Source: a virus. From it: DNA of 47,807 nucleotides. This document shows, piece after piece, positions 21,339 to 29,405 of this stretch. Positions within the stretch are counted from its first letter, which is position 1. Each line of letters begins with the position of its first letter. The translations under genes were made by a program, and so were the position numbers. Location: positions 1 to 47,807 of IMG/VR virus record IMGVR_UViG_3300021168_000046; one strand, given 5' to 3'. Below the pieces are notes generated by a model, which was not told the DNA's origin, did not search any database, and saw only the letters and a program-made list of their open reading frames with translations.

Positions 21339-22552
21339 TGACTGAGCACGCCGAGCTTGGCGCGTCATCGAGCGCGCGCTGGATGGCTTGTCCTGGCTCG
21401 GTGCCGCTCGCGCGGCCCTACTTGGGCGGCCCCGCGTCATCCTACGCCGCCGAGGGCACAGTCGCCCACACAATCGCCCAGGCGGCTTTGACTAAGCAGC
21501 CATTGCCGCCAATCGGGGCGCTGGTCACGGTCGACGGTCATGATGTTCTTGTCACCGAGGAGATGCTCGACGCCGTCAACGAATATCTCGGCATCGTGCA
21601 GCCCCTGTTGACCAAGGCGCAGGACGGCGGGGTCGAGATCCGGGTCCATATCAGCTCAGTGCCGCCGACCGCCGAATGCTACGGCACTGCCGACTTCGTC
21701 GCCATCATCGGCCGCAAGCTTTTCATCGTCGACCTGAAATACGGCAAGGGCGTCCACGTTTCGGTCGCCAACAATAGCCAGGCTTTGTTCTACGCGCTCG
21801 CGGTCGTCGAGACACTCCACCTCGATGGTCTGATCGACGAGATCGAGATCACTATCTGTCAGCCCCGCATCGATGGGGCCGAGCGCCAATCCTGGACGAT
21901 CGACATCATCGATCTTTGGATGTGGCGCGACGGCAAGCTTGTCCCGGCGGTGCAGCGCATCCTCGATGGCGACACAAGCCTCCAGGATGGCTCGTGGTGC
22001 CGGTTCTGCCCGGCCCTGGCCATCTGCCCGCTCAAGCATGAACTGGCCATGCAGGCGGCCGAGCAGGCATTTGACGCGGTCACTGAGACAGACTTCCCCA
22101 ACAGCCCCGACCTCAGTTCAATCCAGATCGCCGAGCGCTTGCAGCTCGCGCTGCGCCTCGAAGACTGGATCGACAAGCTCAAAGAGCACGCCGCCCTGAT
22201 GATCCACCGCGGCGAGGACGTGCCGGGGTTCAAGCTGGTCGAGGGCCGCTCGAACCGCAAATGGGCGGGCGAGGACGTCGACATCCTGCATGAGCTGGTC
22301 GAGCGCGGCAAATTTACGCCCCAGGACGCCGAGCGCTTCTACAAACCCCCTGAGCTGCAGTCGCCGGCAGGGATCGAGAAAACGCTCAAGCGCATGGGCC
22401 GCACGCAGACCCAGTTCCTGCTCAACGGCTTGATCAACAAACCCGCCGGCAAGCCATCGCTGGTGCCCGCCGACGACCCACGGCCGGCAATGGCGATCCT
22501 CACCGCCCGCGAAGCTTTCCGTTTGTCAGCGACCGATGAAGAGGAGGTTTGA
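21338..22552 (+). CDS. DUF2800 family PD-(D/E)XK-like nuclease
   Basis: The 404-residue protein begins with the characteristic ARWMACPGSVPLARP and YAAEGTVAHTIAQ. The nuclease core follows: AECYGTADFVAIIGRKLFIV then VDLKYGKGVHV, giving the acidic/Lys pattern D...DxK, and a C-terminal Cys set (CRFCPALAICPLKH) that may bind an Fe-S cluster as in AddB/Cas4-type enzymes. Members are encoded beside ssDNA-binding and polymerase genes in many phages, and presumably act in recombination-type end processing. The length is usual for the family. Confidence 0.9.
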   Translation: MTEHAELGASSSARWMACPGSVPLARPYLGGPASSYAAEGTVAHTIAQAALTKQPLPPIGALVTVDGHDVLVTEEMLDAVNEYLGIVQPLLTKAQDGGVEIRVHISSVPPTAECYGTADFVAIIGRKLFIVDLKYGKGVHVSVANNSQALFYALAVVETLHLDGLIDEIEITICQPRIDGAERQSWTIDIIDLWMWRDGKLVPAVQRILDGDTSLQDGSWCRFCPALAICPLKHELAMQAAEQAFDAVTETDFPNSPDLSSIQIAERLQLALRLEDWIDKLKEHAALMIHRGEDVPGFKLVEGRSNRKWAGEDVDILHELVERGKFTPQDAERFYKPPELQSPAGIEKTLKRMGRTQTQFLLNGLINKPAGKPSLVPADDPRPAMAILTAREAFRLSATDEEEV

Positions 22553-22556
22553 AACG

Positions 22557-22751
22557 ATGACAGAGGCTGAGCGCGTCAAAGCCTGGCGCGACCGTAAGCG
22601 CGGCGGCCCCCCGCGCCCGTACACGATCACCACCAAGAAACGTCACCCGAGCCTCCTGAAGCGCGCTCGCGCGATTCAAATGGCGTGGGACGACCCCCTC
22701 CGGCGCGCTGTGATGAGCCGGATCAAAACCGAGAAAAAGGAGCACCGATAA
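22557..22751 (+). CDS. Small basic protein between nuclease and ssDNA-binding gene
   Basis: Sixty-four residues, very basic (KAWRDRKRGGPPRPYTITTK and KRHPSLLKRARAIQMAW). ATG 22557 has GAGGAGG nine bases upstream, better than the in-frame ATG at 22536, which overlaps the nuclease gene. The stop overlaps the start of the DUF2815 gene. Charge and place suggest a nucleic-acid-binding helper of replication. Confidence 0.72.
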   Translation: MTEAERVKAWRDRKRGGPPRPYTITTKKRHPSLLKRARAIQMAWDDPLRRAVMSRIKTEKKEHR

Positions 22752-23293
22752 TGGCCGCGATTCAGAGCCCCGTCGTCACCCTGTCTTACCCGCATTTGTG
22801 GAAGCCGACGCCCAAGGCGGAGGGCAGCACCGAGCTGGTCTTTTCCGCAGTCGGGCTGCTCAACGATCAGCAGATGAAGTCGCCGGCGTGGAAAGCGCTG
22901 TACGCCGCCTGCGAAAAGGAATCCTTGCGCGCGTTCCCCAAGCTCATCTTAGGCAAGGGGGTCAAGTCGCCGTTTCGCTCGACCGAGGAGAAGGAAAACT
23001 TTCCGCCGGAGTACAAGATTTTCTTCAATTGCTGGTCGACCTCGAAGCCCGGCATCGTCGACACCGGCCGCAACCACATCACCGATTCCAACGAAGTGTG
23101 GGCGGGTCAATGGGTCCGCTTCTCGCTCAATCCGTTCTCCTGGGAGCACTCAGGCAAGAAGGGCGTCTCGCTCGGCTTGAACCATGTGCAGATCATCAAG
23201 TCGGAAGGGTTGAAGCGCCTCGACGGTCGCAAACCGGTCGAGGAATCCTTCGACGACGAGTTCGACGACGCAAATGCTGACGACGACGTTTGA
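22751..23293 (+). CDS. DUF2815 single-stranded DNA-binding protein
   Basis: One hundred and eighty residues with the family's features: VVTLSYPHLWKPTPKAEGS at the start, LVFSAVGLLNDQQMKS, FRSTEEKENFPPEYKIFFNC, then WAGQWVRFSLNPFSW and KGVSLGLNHVQIIKSEGLKR, ending in an acidic tail (EESFDDEFDDANADDD). DUF2815 proteins resemble the T7 gp2.5 OB-fold, and the acidic C-terminus is typical for recruiting replication partners. It is the last gene before an intrinsic terminator. Confidence 0.93.
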   Translation: MAAIQSPVVTLSYPHLWKPTPKAEGSTELVFSAVGLLNDQQMKSPAWKALYAACEKESLRAFPKLILGKGVKSPFRSTEEKENFPPEYKIFFNCWSTSKPGIVDTGRNHITDSNEVWAGQWVRFSLNPFSWEHSGKKGVSLGLNHVQIIKSEGLKRLDGRKPVEESFDDEFDDANADDDV

Positions 23294-23307
23294 CTTCTAA
23301 AACATGA

Positions 23308-23334
23308 GGCGCGGCAAAAGCCGCGCCCTTTTTA
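23308..23334 (+). terminator. Rho-independent terminator after the ssDNA-binding gene
   Basis: GGCGCGGC (23308-23315) and GCCGCGCC (23320-23327) form a perfect 8-bp stem over AAAA, followed by CTTTTTATTT. It lies 15 bases after the stop of the DUF2815 gene and before the next coding start at 23352. It would reduce transcription into the polymerase genes, letting the upstream proteins be made in larger amounts. Confidence 0.9.
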
Positions 23335-23351
23335 TTTCGGGAGGTGGGTTC

Positions 23352-23780
23352 ATGCGCGATCATCGGCGCGTCATCGACGAGATCCACTCCATCGACCCTG
23401 ATCTGAAAGTTCCCCTTGTTCTGTTGCGGCTTGGCGCGGCGCTCAACCGCGCGCGTGACGACCTGGGCGACACTTACCCGAGCTTACGCGATTCTCTCGC
23501 CTGTCTTCGGCACGAGCACGACCGCAATCAGGTGACGGTCGACAAGGATCTCCGCATCATACGGTTCGCGACGATCAAAACCTGCTGGCACCATCACACC
23601 CAGATCCCGCGTTTCGGGTGGTCAGTCTGCCGGCAATTCTCTTGCCTCTGCCCAGACGGCGACGAAACGTTTCTGACCAACCTATTCAAGACCGGAACGA
23701 TCCGGCGCAGCATGACCCGCGAGCAGCTTGACGCGCTGCGTTCGCTAATGCGCGACACGCTCATTGCGCCGAGGCACTGA
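23352..23780 (+). CDS. Hypothetical protein upstream of DNA polymerase
   Basis: One hundred and forty-two residues from ATG 23352, with GGGAGG about 8 bases upstream; an in-frame ATG at 23304 would start inside the terminator stem and is unlikely. Helices IDEIHSIDPDLKVPLVLLRL and YPSLRDSLACLRHEHD are followed by a Cys/His/Trp-rich middle (KTCWHHHTQIPRFGWSVC, SCLC) and MTREQLDALRSLMRDTL. The Cys/His set might bind metal. The stop overlaps the polymerase start. Confidence 0.7.
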   Translation: MRDHRRVIDEIHSIDPDLKVPLVLLRLGAALNRARDDLGDTYPSLRDSLACLRHEHDRNQVTVDKDLRIIRFATIKTCWHHHTQIPRFGWSVCRQFSCLCPDGDETFLTNLFKTGTIRRSMTREQLDALRSLMRDTLIAPRH

Positions 23781-25756
23781 TGATCTGCCATGCGGATTTC
23801 GAAACCGCATCGTGGGGCTCCCTGCCGCGCATCGGCGCGCACAAATACGCTCGCGACCCGTCGACCCACATCCTCTGCTTCGCCTACGCGATCGATGAGG
23901 ACGATCCCATCCTCTGGTTCCCGACGCTGCAGCCTGCGCCAGCGGACCTGATCGAAGCGGCGCACGACCCAAAACTCGAGTTCCACGCTTGGAACGCCGC
24001 CTTCGAATTTAACATCTGGAATGCTGTCGCGGTGCGGCATGGTCTGCCGCCGCTGCCGATCGAGCGCTTCCACTGCACTATGGCGCGCGGCCTGGTGTGG
24101 GGCGCGCCGCCCAAGCTCGAACAGGCGGCGATCGTTCTCAAGACAAACATGGAGAAGGACAAAGAGGGCGCGGCGCTGATGCGCAAGATGATGAAACCAC
24201 GCCCGCACAAAGACGGCTCGATCACCTGGTGGCATGAGGACGACCCGAGCCTCTTGTGGCGCTTAGGCGAATATTGCGCCCAGGACGTGCGCGCCGAGCG
24301 CTCGATCGGCCGCCGGCTGCGACCCATGCCGCCGGAGGAACGTCGCCTATGGGTGCTCGACCAGCACATGAACGAGCGCGGGCTAAGGGTCGACACCAAC
24401 GCCGTGCAGAAAATGCAGACGGTGGTCAATGGCGAGATGGTCCGCATCGGCAGGGGCCTGGCCTATCTGACTGACAGCCAGATCACCAGCCCAACCCAAA
24501 CCGCGCGCCTGCTCGCCTATCTCAAAGCCGAGGGCGTCGCGATCGACAGCCTCGACAAGCGCGTGCTGCCGTTGGTGCTCAAGGACGATCTCATCGATCG
24601 CCACCGCGAGATCATCACGCTCTATCAGCAGGGGGCGAAATCATCGACCGCCAAGCTGCGCTCAATGACCAATTACCTCGATGACGATGGTCGCATCCGG
24701 GGCTTAACCCAATATGGCGGCGCGATGCGGACACTGCGCTGGGCCGGCCGCGGACCGCAGATCCAAAATTACCCGCGACCGTCGAAGGAGATCGACGCTC
24801 GCGCCGCTATTGCCGACATCATTTGGGGGGTCGACGCCGAGACGCTCGACTTCGTCCATGGCAACCCGATGGACGTTGTCAGCCAATGCCTACGTGGGGC
24901 CTACGTGCCCGCCGAGGGGCATGCGTTCGCGGTCTGTGACTATTCCGGCATCGAGGCCCGCGTGGTCGCGTGGCTGGCCGGCCAGGACGATGCGCTCGAT
25001 GTCTTTCGCCGCGGCCTCGACATCTACAAGAAAGCCGCCCACGACGTCGGTTCGAATAGCCGCGACCTGGGCAAGCTTTTGGTGCTGTCGTGCGGCTTTG
25101 GCGCGGGGCCGCGCCGGGTCCGCATCATCGCGCAGAACCCGCCTTACTTCATTGAGCTGACTGAAGAAGAGTCGGTCCGCAACGTTTACGGCTGGCGCGA
25201 CGCCAATCACCACATTCGCTCGCTTTGGTACGAAGTTGACGAGATCATCCGCATGGTCATCAAAGGTCGTGTCTCCGACCGTTGGCTCTGGACAAGCTCC
25301 AAGAAGCTCGCCTTCCGCATGGCGACCGACGAGCGCCTCGCCGGCTCCCTCCTCATGCGGCTCCCGAGCGGCCGAAAGATTGTCTACCGCAACGCCAGCA
25401 TCGACGAGATCATCAACGACCCAGACGGCGCGGCCTGGGTCGAGCCGGTAATCCGCTACGATGGATTGGACTGGACAAAGAAGTGGACCCGGATTCGTTC
25501 TTGGGGCGGCAAATTTGTCGAGAACGGAACGCAAGCGACCGCACGCGATCTGCTCGCCGGCGCAGTTCTGCAGCTCGATAACGATGACGACGACCTGCTG
25601 ACCACGATCCATGACGAGATCATCGCAGAGCCCCTTCAGGGCCGCGCTGACGCCCGTCTGCGTGAGATGAAGGCGGTGATGGGCGAAGCCCCGCCTTGGG
25701 CTTACGGCCTGCCTCTAAAGGCCGAGGGAAGCGTGATGGGGAGGTACGGCAAATGA
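23780..25756 (+). CDS. Family A DNA polymerase with 3'-5' exonuclease domain
   Basis: The replicative polymerase, 658 residues. The exonuclease domain comes first: HADFETAS with D6 and E8, HAWNAAFEFNIWN near 69-81 and YCAQDVRAE with D169. The polymerase domain follows: motif A VCDYSGIEARVVAWLA with D387, the O-helix region RDLGKLLVLSCGFGAG at 428-443, and motif C TTIHDEIIAE with H611-D612-E613. No 5' nuclease domain is present, as in other phage enzymes of this type. It is coupled to the primase-helicase by a 4-base overlap. Confidence 0.96.
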   Translation: MICHADFETASWGSLPRIGAHKYARDPSTHILCFAYAIDEDDPILWFPTLQPAPADLIEAAHDPKLEFHAWNAAFEFNIWNAVAVRHGLPPLPIERFHCTMARGLVWGAPPKLEQAAIVLKTNMEKDKEGAALMRKMMKPRPHKDGSITWWHEDDPSLLWRLGEYCAQDVRAERSIGRRLRPMPPEERRLWVLDQHMNERGLRVDTNAVQKMQTVVNGEMVRIGRGLAYLTDSQITSPTQTARLLAYLKAEGVAIDSLDKRVLPLVLKDDLIDRHREIITLYQQGAKSSTAKLRSMTNYLDDDGRIRGLTQYGGAMRTLRWAGRGPQIQNYPRPSKEIDARAAIADIIWGVDAETLDFVHGNPMDVVSQCLRGAYVPAEGHAFAVCDYSGIEARVVAWLAGQDDALDVFRRGLDIYKKAAHDVGSNSRDLGKLLVLSCGFGAGPRRVRIIAQNPPYFIELTEEESVRNVYGWRDANHHIRSLWYEVDEIIRMVIKGRVSDRWLWTSSKKLAFRMATDERLAGSLLMRLPSGRKIVYRNASIDEIINDPDGAAWVEPVIRYDGLDWTKKWTRIRSWGGKFVENGTQATARDLLAGAVLQLDNDDDDLLTTIHDEIIAEPLQGRADARLREMKAVMGEAPPWAYGLPLKAEGSVMGRYGK

Positions 25757-28131
25757 GGCGCAAGCGGCACGTCGATTATGTCCGCGACTACGCCAAAAAC
25801 CTCGTTCCCGTGATCCCGCACGATGCGACGCTTTCCCCAAACTCAAAAATCGATCCCGGCAATCGCGGCAAGGTTCCTGGTCAGCGTAAGCCTGACGGGA
25901 CATGGTACGGCGGCTGGAAGGATCTCGGCGACGCCACCATGGCGCTGGCCAAGAAATGGGACGAGTGGGGCGCTTTTATCGGCAACCGCACCGGCTTCGC
26001 CGGCGTGTTCGCGCACGATGTCGACCTGACTGTCCGCGCCGACGCCGAGCGCGTGCTGGCGCTCGCTTACGGGATCTATGGCCGGAACCTGGCGGTGCGG
26101 CGCGTCGATCACCCAGCGCACACCAAATTGCTCATCTGCTTGCGCCTCGAAGGACCAATGCCGGCGTCGTTCAACGTCGACGTCGTGCAGAGCGACGGCG
26201 CGCATGGCCAGATCCAGTTTCTCGGGCCTGGTCGATATTTCAACATGCATGGCGTCCACCCCAAGCGCCTCAAGCCATACATCTGGGAGAATGACCCGGC
26301 TGACGTTCCCCTGGTGTCGGTCAGCCTGGCTGAGTTCGAAGCCTTCTGGGCCGCGATCGGACAAGATTTTGAAGTCGCCCACCGCCCCCGCCTGCATGCG
26401 TTCAACCAGGTCCAGCGTGAGCCCGAACGCTGCACGCCAGAGGAGATGGAAGCGCTCATCGAGCTGATCCCCAACGACGCGACCTTCGAGGCTTACAAAG
26501 ACTTTATCGCCATGGGCGCAGCGATCTATGGCGCGAGCGCCGGCGCTGACTGGGGCCGGGTGCAATGGCTCGCCTGGTGCGATCAGGTTGACCAGCCACA
26601 GGACCGCAAGCCGGAGATCTTTTGGGATTCGATGACCCAAGCGCGCAGCGGCGCGGACGTGCTGCGCATGTTCGCCAACGTCCGCCAACCGCTCGAAATG
26701 GCCCGCCGGGACTTTGCCGACCCGCCGATCGAGGAGATCGAGCCCGAGCTGGTCGCCCAGGCGGATCAGGATGCCGAAACGGCAAAGATAACGCTCAACG
26801 ACTGGTGTCTGGTCGGAGGGGCCGAATTTTATGCAATCAAACATCCAGGCGCGCCCTTAACCCCAACCGCTTTCGGCATGGTTCATGCGCGATATGAGAA
26901 GGCGCTCAAGCGCGCGCTGGGTGGTGACAAGCGCCTCTCCCTCGCCAAGCTGTTCGCTCGCAGGAGTGCAAACATGGTCGACGCCGTTGTCCACGAGCCC
27001 GGCAAGCCGCGCTTCATCGAGCGCGAAGGCCAACGTTTTCTCAACCTCTGGAGCCCGCCGCCGCGACCGCATTACGGTCAGCCGATCGACCTCAAGGTGA
27101 TCGCTTTCTACCGCGACCTGGTCGAGTTCGTTCTCGGGTCGGTCGAAGAGACTGACTTGTGGTTCAAGTGGCATGCCTGGCTGTTGCAGAACCCCGACAA
27201 GGCCCCCGGCTGGCATTGGATCGTGCAGACCGGCCAGGGCCGCGGCAAGGATTTCATCCTGCGGCCGATCGGGCTCGCGCATGGCGACGACTATACCCCG
27301 ATCCACCCCAAGGATCTGTCAGCCCCCTACAACGATTATGCGGAGAAACATTTAATCTCGGCCAGCGAAATGAAGGAGCGGGGCCGTGATGACGCTTACG
27401 TGATGCTGAAGGCGATCACCTCCGGCACGCCGCAGGTTCCGATTCGCATCCCCTACCGCAAGCGCTACCTGGCCGCAAACGTCGCCGCCTTCGTCGTCTT
27501 TTCCAACGAAGAACACCCGCTGAAGATCGATCACGACGATCGTCGGCTGCATGTCGTGTCAAACTTCAGCGCCGAGCGCCGATCGCCGGAATACTACTCG
27601 CAGGCGCTCCGGCTCCTGAACGAGCACTGGGCGATGATCGGCGAGCATCTCCTGACCCTGCCGTTAACCGACGCCGACCTCGATATCCTGACCGGCAACG
27701 CCCCTCGCAGCGACGCCAAAACGGAGATGGCCGAGCAGATCGCCGAGCGCACCATCCTCGACATCATCGGCGAAATCGAGAGCGACAAGCCGCCGCCGAA
27801 CTACCTGCCGGTCGCCACCACCGGCGATGTGCTCGACTGGCTCAAGCGCGAGCATCTCCGACCGCACGAGCTGCCAAGCCGGCAGGAGCTGCCGAGCCTG
27901 CTTTACCGGCTGGGCGCGCGACCCCTCAACCCAAACCGCGCCAACCCAAAGCGGGCCGAGCCCATTGGAGGGTCACGCTTATGGCGGCTGGCCAAAACCT
28001 GGGTCGAGCAGGGGCGCGAGTGGAACCTTGAATCCATCGCCCCCGCCCGCCTGGCTAAACTCTATGACGATCGCGCCATGCCGCCGGCGACCAAAGGCGA
28101 TTTCAAGGTCATCGACGAAGGCGAAGTCTGA
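25753..28131 (+). CDS. Primase-helicase (AEP-type primase plus DUF5906-like ATPase)
   Basis: A 792-residue replication initiator. The N-terminal ~210 residues are a bifunctional primase/polymerase domain: FAHDVDL with the catalytic Asp pair at about 89-91, and GQIQFLGPGRYFNMHG near 152-167. A middle helical part follows. The C-terminal third is a helicase-type ATPase of the DUF5906 group: IVQTGQGRGKDFILRPIG near 490-507 as a divergent Walker A, SASEMKERGRDDAYVMLKAI, and VVFSNEEHPLKI with DDRRLHVVS. GAGG precedes ATG 25753, which overlaps the polymerase stop. Confidence 0.92.
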   Translation: MRRKRHVDYVRDYAKNLVPVIPHDATLSPNSKIDPGNRGKVPGQRKPDGTWYGGWKDLGDATMALAKKWDEWGAFIGNRTGFAGVFAHDVDLTVRADAERVLALAYGIYGRNLAVRRVDHPAHTKLLICLRLEGPMPASFNVDVVQSDGAHGQIQFLGPGRYFNMHGVHPKRLKPYIWENDPADVPLVSVSLAEFEAFWAAIGQDFEVAHRPRLHAFNQVQREPERCTPEEMEALIELIPNDATFEAYKDFIAMGAAIYGASAGADWGRVQWLAWCDQVDQPQDRKPEIFWDSMTQARSGADVLRMFANVRQPLEMARRDFADPPIEEIEPELVAQADQDAETAKITLNDWCLVGGAEFYAIKHPGAPLTPTAFGMVHARYEKALKRALGGDKRLSLAKLFARRSANMVDAVVHEPGKPRFIEREGQRFLNLWSPPPRPHYGQPIDLKVIAFYRDLVEFVLGSVEETDLWFKWHAWLLQNPDKAPGWHWIVQTGQGRGKDFILRPIGLAHGDDYTPIHPKDLSAPYNDYAEKHLISASEMKERGRDDAYVMLKAITSGTPQVPIRIPYRKRYLAANVAAFVVFSNEEHPLKIDHDDRRLHVVSNFSAERRSPEYYSQALRLLNEHWAMIGEHLLTLPLTDADLDILTGNAPRSDAKTEMAEQIAERTILDIIGEIESDKPPPNYLPVATTGDVLDWLKREHLRPHELPSRQELPSLLYRLGARPLNPNRANPKRAEPIGGSRLWRLAKTWVEQGREWNLESIAPARLAKLYDDRAMPPATKGDFKVIDEGEV

Positions 28132-28352
28132 TGCACGGCTCTCGCATTTGCGGCCTGGTTGAGCCCGTGCGGGCGGAGATCCTGCGGGTCGGCGGCGTCG
28201 TCAATCGTCAACGGACTGGCCGGCATGTCGTCATCTATTGGTCGATCGCCGGCCGCAAATGCATCACCGTCGTGCCCCGCAGCACCGTGAACTATCACGC
28301 GCTCGGAAACCTACTTTCGCACGTTCGCAAAAGCGCCAGGAGCGCCCCATGA
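28131..28352 (+). CDS. Small basic protein, HicA-like fold suspected
   Basis: Seventy-three residues: PVRAEILRVGGVVNRQRTGR, HVVIYWSIAGRKCITVVPRS, then HALGNLLSHVRKSAR. The alpha-beta-beta-beta-alpha order with a Gly/Arg/His turn and a final basic helix recalls the small dsRNA-binding-like fold of HicA toxins and related phage proteins. The catalytic His of HicA could correspond to the HVVIYW position, but I cannot confirm this. No HicB-like partner lies beside it. It overlaps both neighbours by 1-4 bases. Confidence 0.72.
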   Translation: MHGSRICGLVEPVRAEILRVGGVVNRQRTGRHVVIYWSIAGRKCITVVPRSTVNYHALGNLLSHVRKSARSAP

Positions 28353-28537
28353 ACCGTCCCGAGATCAAGCGCGTCGGCTACACCATCAGCGAAGTGGCGG
28401 AGATGACTGGCCGCAATCGCACCACCATCCATCGCTGGCTGGAGCGCGGCGTGCTGCGCGCCATTCAGGTGCCTGGCGGCAAGCGCCTGGTGCAGGCGGC
28501 TTCGCTCGATAAACTCATCAAAGGAGGTTCGGCATGA
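28349..28537 (+). CDS. MerR/excisionase-type helix-turn-helix protein
   Basis: Sixty-two residues forming one HTH_17-type domain: VGYTISEVAEMTGRNRTTIH, RWLERGVLRAIQVPGGKRLV. The PGGKR wing is characteristic. Small proteins like this act as excisionases or local regulators. ATG 28349 overlaps the stop of the preceding gene. With the integrase 900 bases downstream on the same strand, an Xis role is reasonable but unproven. Confidence 0.85.
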   Translation: MNRPEIKRVGYTISEVAEMTGRNRTTIHRWLERGVLRAIQVPGGKRLVQAASLDKLIKGGSA

Positions 28538-28896
28538 GCAAGAGATTGATCTCGATCGAAGACGCCGCCGCGATCGGCATAAAGCGCCTGCGCAAACCCG
28601 TCTGGGCCAATCCGCTCGACCATCTGAAGATCGACATCATCGACGACAAGCCGGGGCCGTGGCTGCATCTCTGGTGCCCATTCAACAAGGAATGCAACGG
28701 TCGCGATCCGGTCAGCGTGCTCGCTTTCCTCAAATGGGATCTCAGCGTCCCTGAGTTCGAGCTTTACGACGGACCGCTGCCCGACTCGGAAGAGTACCAA
28801 AACGCGGTCGCGCGCTTCGAGGGCGTTCTCGCTTCGCCTGGTGCAGGCGCGCTCGACCGGCTGGTCAACAGTGAGGTGCGAGGAGAGCAAAAATGA
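28534..28896 (+). CDS. Conserved hypothetical protein
   Basis: A product of 120 residues. It has KRLISIEDAAAIGIKRLRKP, then LKIDIIDDKPGPWLHLWCPF, NKECNGRDPVSVL and PEFELYDGPLPDSEEYQNAV. The strand pattern and the W-x-C-P-F/C pair resemble small phage proteins next to integrase or replication genes; I know no function. It overlaps the HTH gene by 4 bases, so both are probably co-translated. Confidence 0.75.
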   Translation: MSKRLISIEDAAAIGIKRLRKPVWANPLDHLKIDIIDDKPGPWLHLWCPFNKECNGRDPVSVLAFLKWDLSVPEFELYDGPLPDSEEYQNAVARFEGVLASPGAGALDRLVNSEVRGEQK

Positions 28897-29159
28897 CGAA
28901 CGACGATGAACGAGAATTTGAGGTTCACCACGTTATAGGTCTTCAGGCCAGTTCGTTTCGGGGCTGGCGCAAGGGTCTCACTCAGCGACCCTGCGGGCAG
29001 TGCAGCACGATGGTCGTGCTCAATGAGGCTTCCCGCGACCTTTTGCGACACCACCGCCCTAAACCCCAAGTGCTGTGTCATGTGTGCGCCTGGGAAAAAG
29101 CGCCCAAAAATGAAGATGGCTCACGAGAGTTTTATCACGGCATCCGTCTGGGGGGATAA
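28893..29159 (+). CDS. Zinc-finger-like small protein, last of the replication operon
   Basis: Eighty-eight residues. RPCGQCSTMVVLNEA and VLCHVCAWEKAP provide two CxxC pairs about 30 residues apart, with the helix EASRDLLRHHRPK between them, a plausible zinc site. It overlaps the upstream gene by 4 bases and is followed by an intrinsic terminator at 29193. No catalytic motif visible. Confidence 0.78.
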   Translation: MTNDDEREFEVHHVIGLQASSFRGWRKGLTQRPCGQCSTMVVLNEASRDLLRHHRPKPQVLCHVCAWEKAPKNEDGSREFYHGIRLGG

Positions 29160-29162
29160 GCC

Positions 29163-29172
29163 GGGTGGATAG
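29163..29172 (+). repeat. Short GGGTGGATAG repeat downstream of the replication operon
   Basis: GGGTGGATAG here matches exactly the second half of the repeat at 10948-10969 (leftward), and differs by one base from the second half of the repeat at 29383-29404. It lies just after a stop codon, 20 bases before the terminator. Taken with the other two it may mark binding sites of one protein around the integrase gene. Confidence 0.45.
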
Positions 29173-29192
29173 CCCCAAACCCATGCAACATC

Positions 29193-29216
29193 AGCCGCCT
29201 TTTTGGGCGGCTTTTC
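29193..29216 (+). terminator. Rho-independent terminator of the replication operon
   Basis: AGCCGCC (29193-29199) pairs with GGCGGCT (29206-29212) around a T-rich loop, and TTTC follows. It is 33 bases past the last stop of the operon and precedes the integrase leader, separating the two transcription units. The U-tract is short, so termination may be partial. Confidence 0.75.
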
Positions 29217-29382
29217 AATGTCTTAGCCACACATACTGACGCCATCGCCCATGGCGTTCTAGGGTTGGGTGTAGGCTTTGATATGCCTACGCTTTTCGGC
29301 CAAGCCATTGAAATATCTGACCACAAGCCGGGGTTGGGTGTTGCGCGACGTTGCACAACGCGCTATATGGTGGCTTCCCCCA
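29217..29382. other. Integrase leader, candidate attP region
   Basis: No gene is visible in this stretch between the terminator and the integrase. GGGTTGGGTGT occurs twice in the same orientation (near 29262 and 29332), and several short direct and inverted sequences lie between. In temperate phages with a P4-type integrase the attachment site usually lies beside the integrase gene, so this is the best place for attP. The core cannot be fixed without a host sequence. Confidence 0.45.
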
Positions 29383-29404
29383 GGTGGGTAGGATAGGTGG
29401 ATAG
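29383..29404 (+). repeat. 22-bp repeat overlapping the integrase ribosome site
   Basis: The segment reads GGTGGGTAGG, ATA, GGTGGATAG and is internally near-tandem. It matches 20 of 22 positions of 10948-10969 in opposite orientation. It ends two bases before the integrase ATG at 29406 and contains its likely Shine-Dalgarno sequence, so a protein bound here would affect integrase expression. Confidence 0.6.
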
Positions 29405-29405
29405 G

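Noticed and set aside
29217-29405. A tRNA gene or a tRNA 3' end as attachment site
   Set aside because: I looked for a cloverleaf with a T-loop (GGTTCNANNC) before the integrase and saw none. The attP core therefore remains unplaced.
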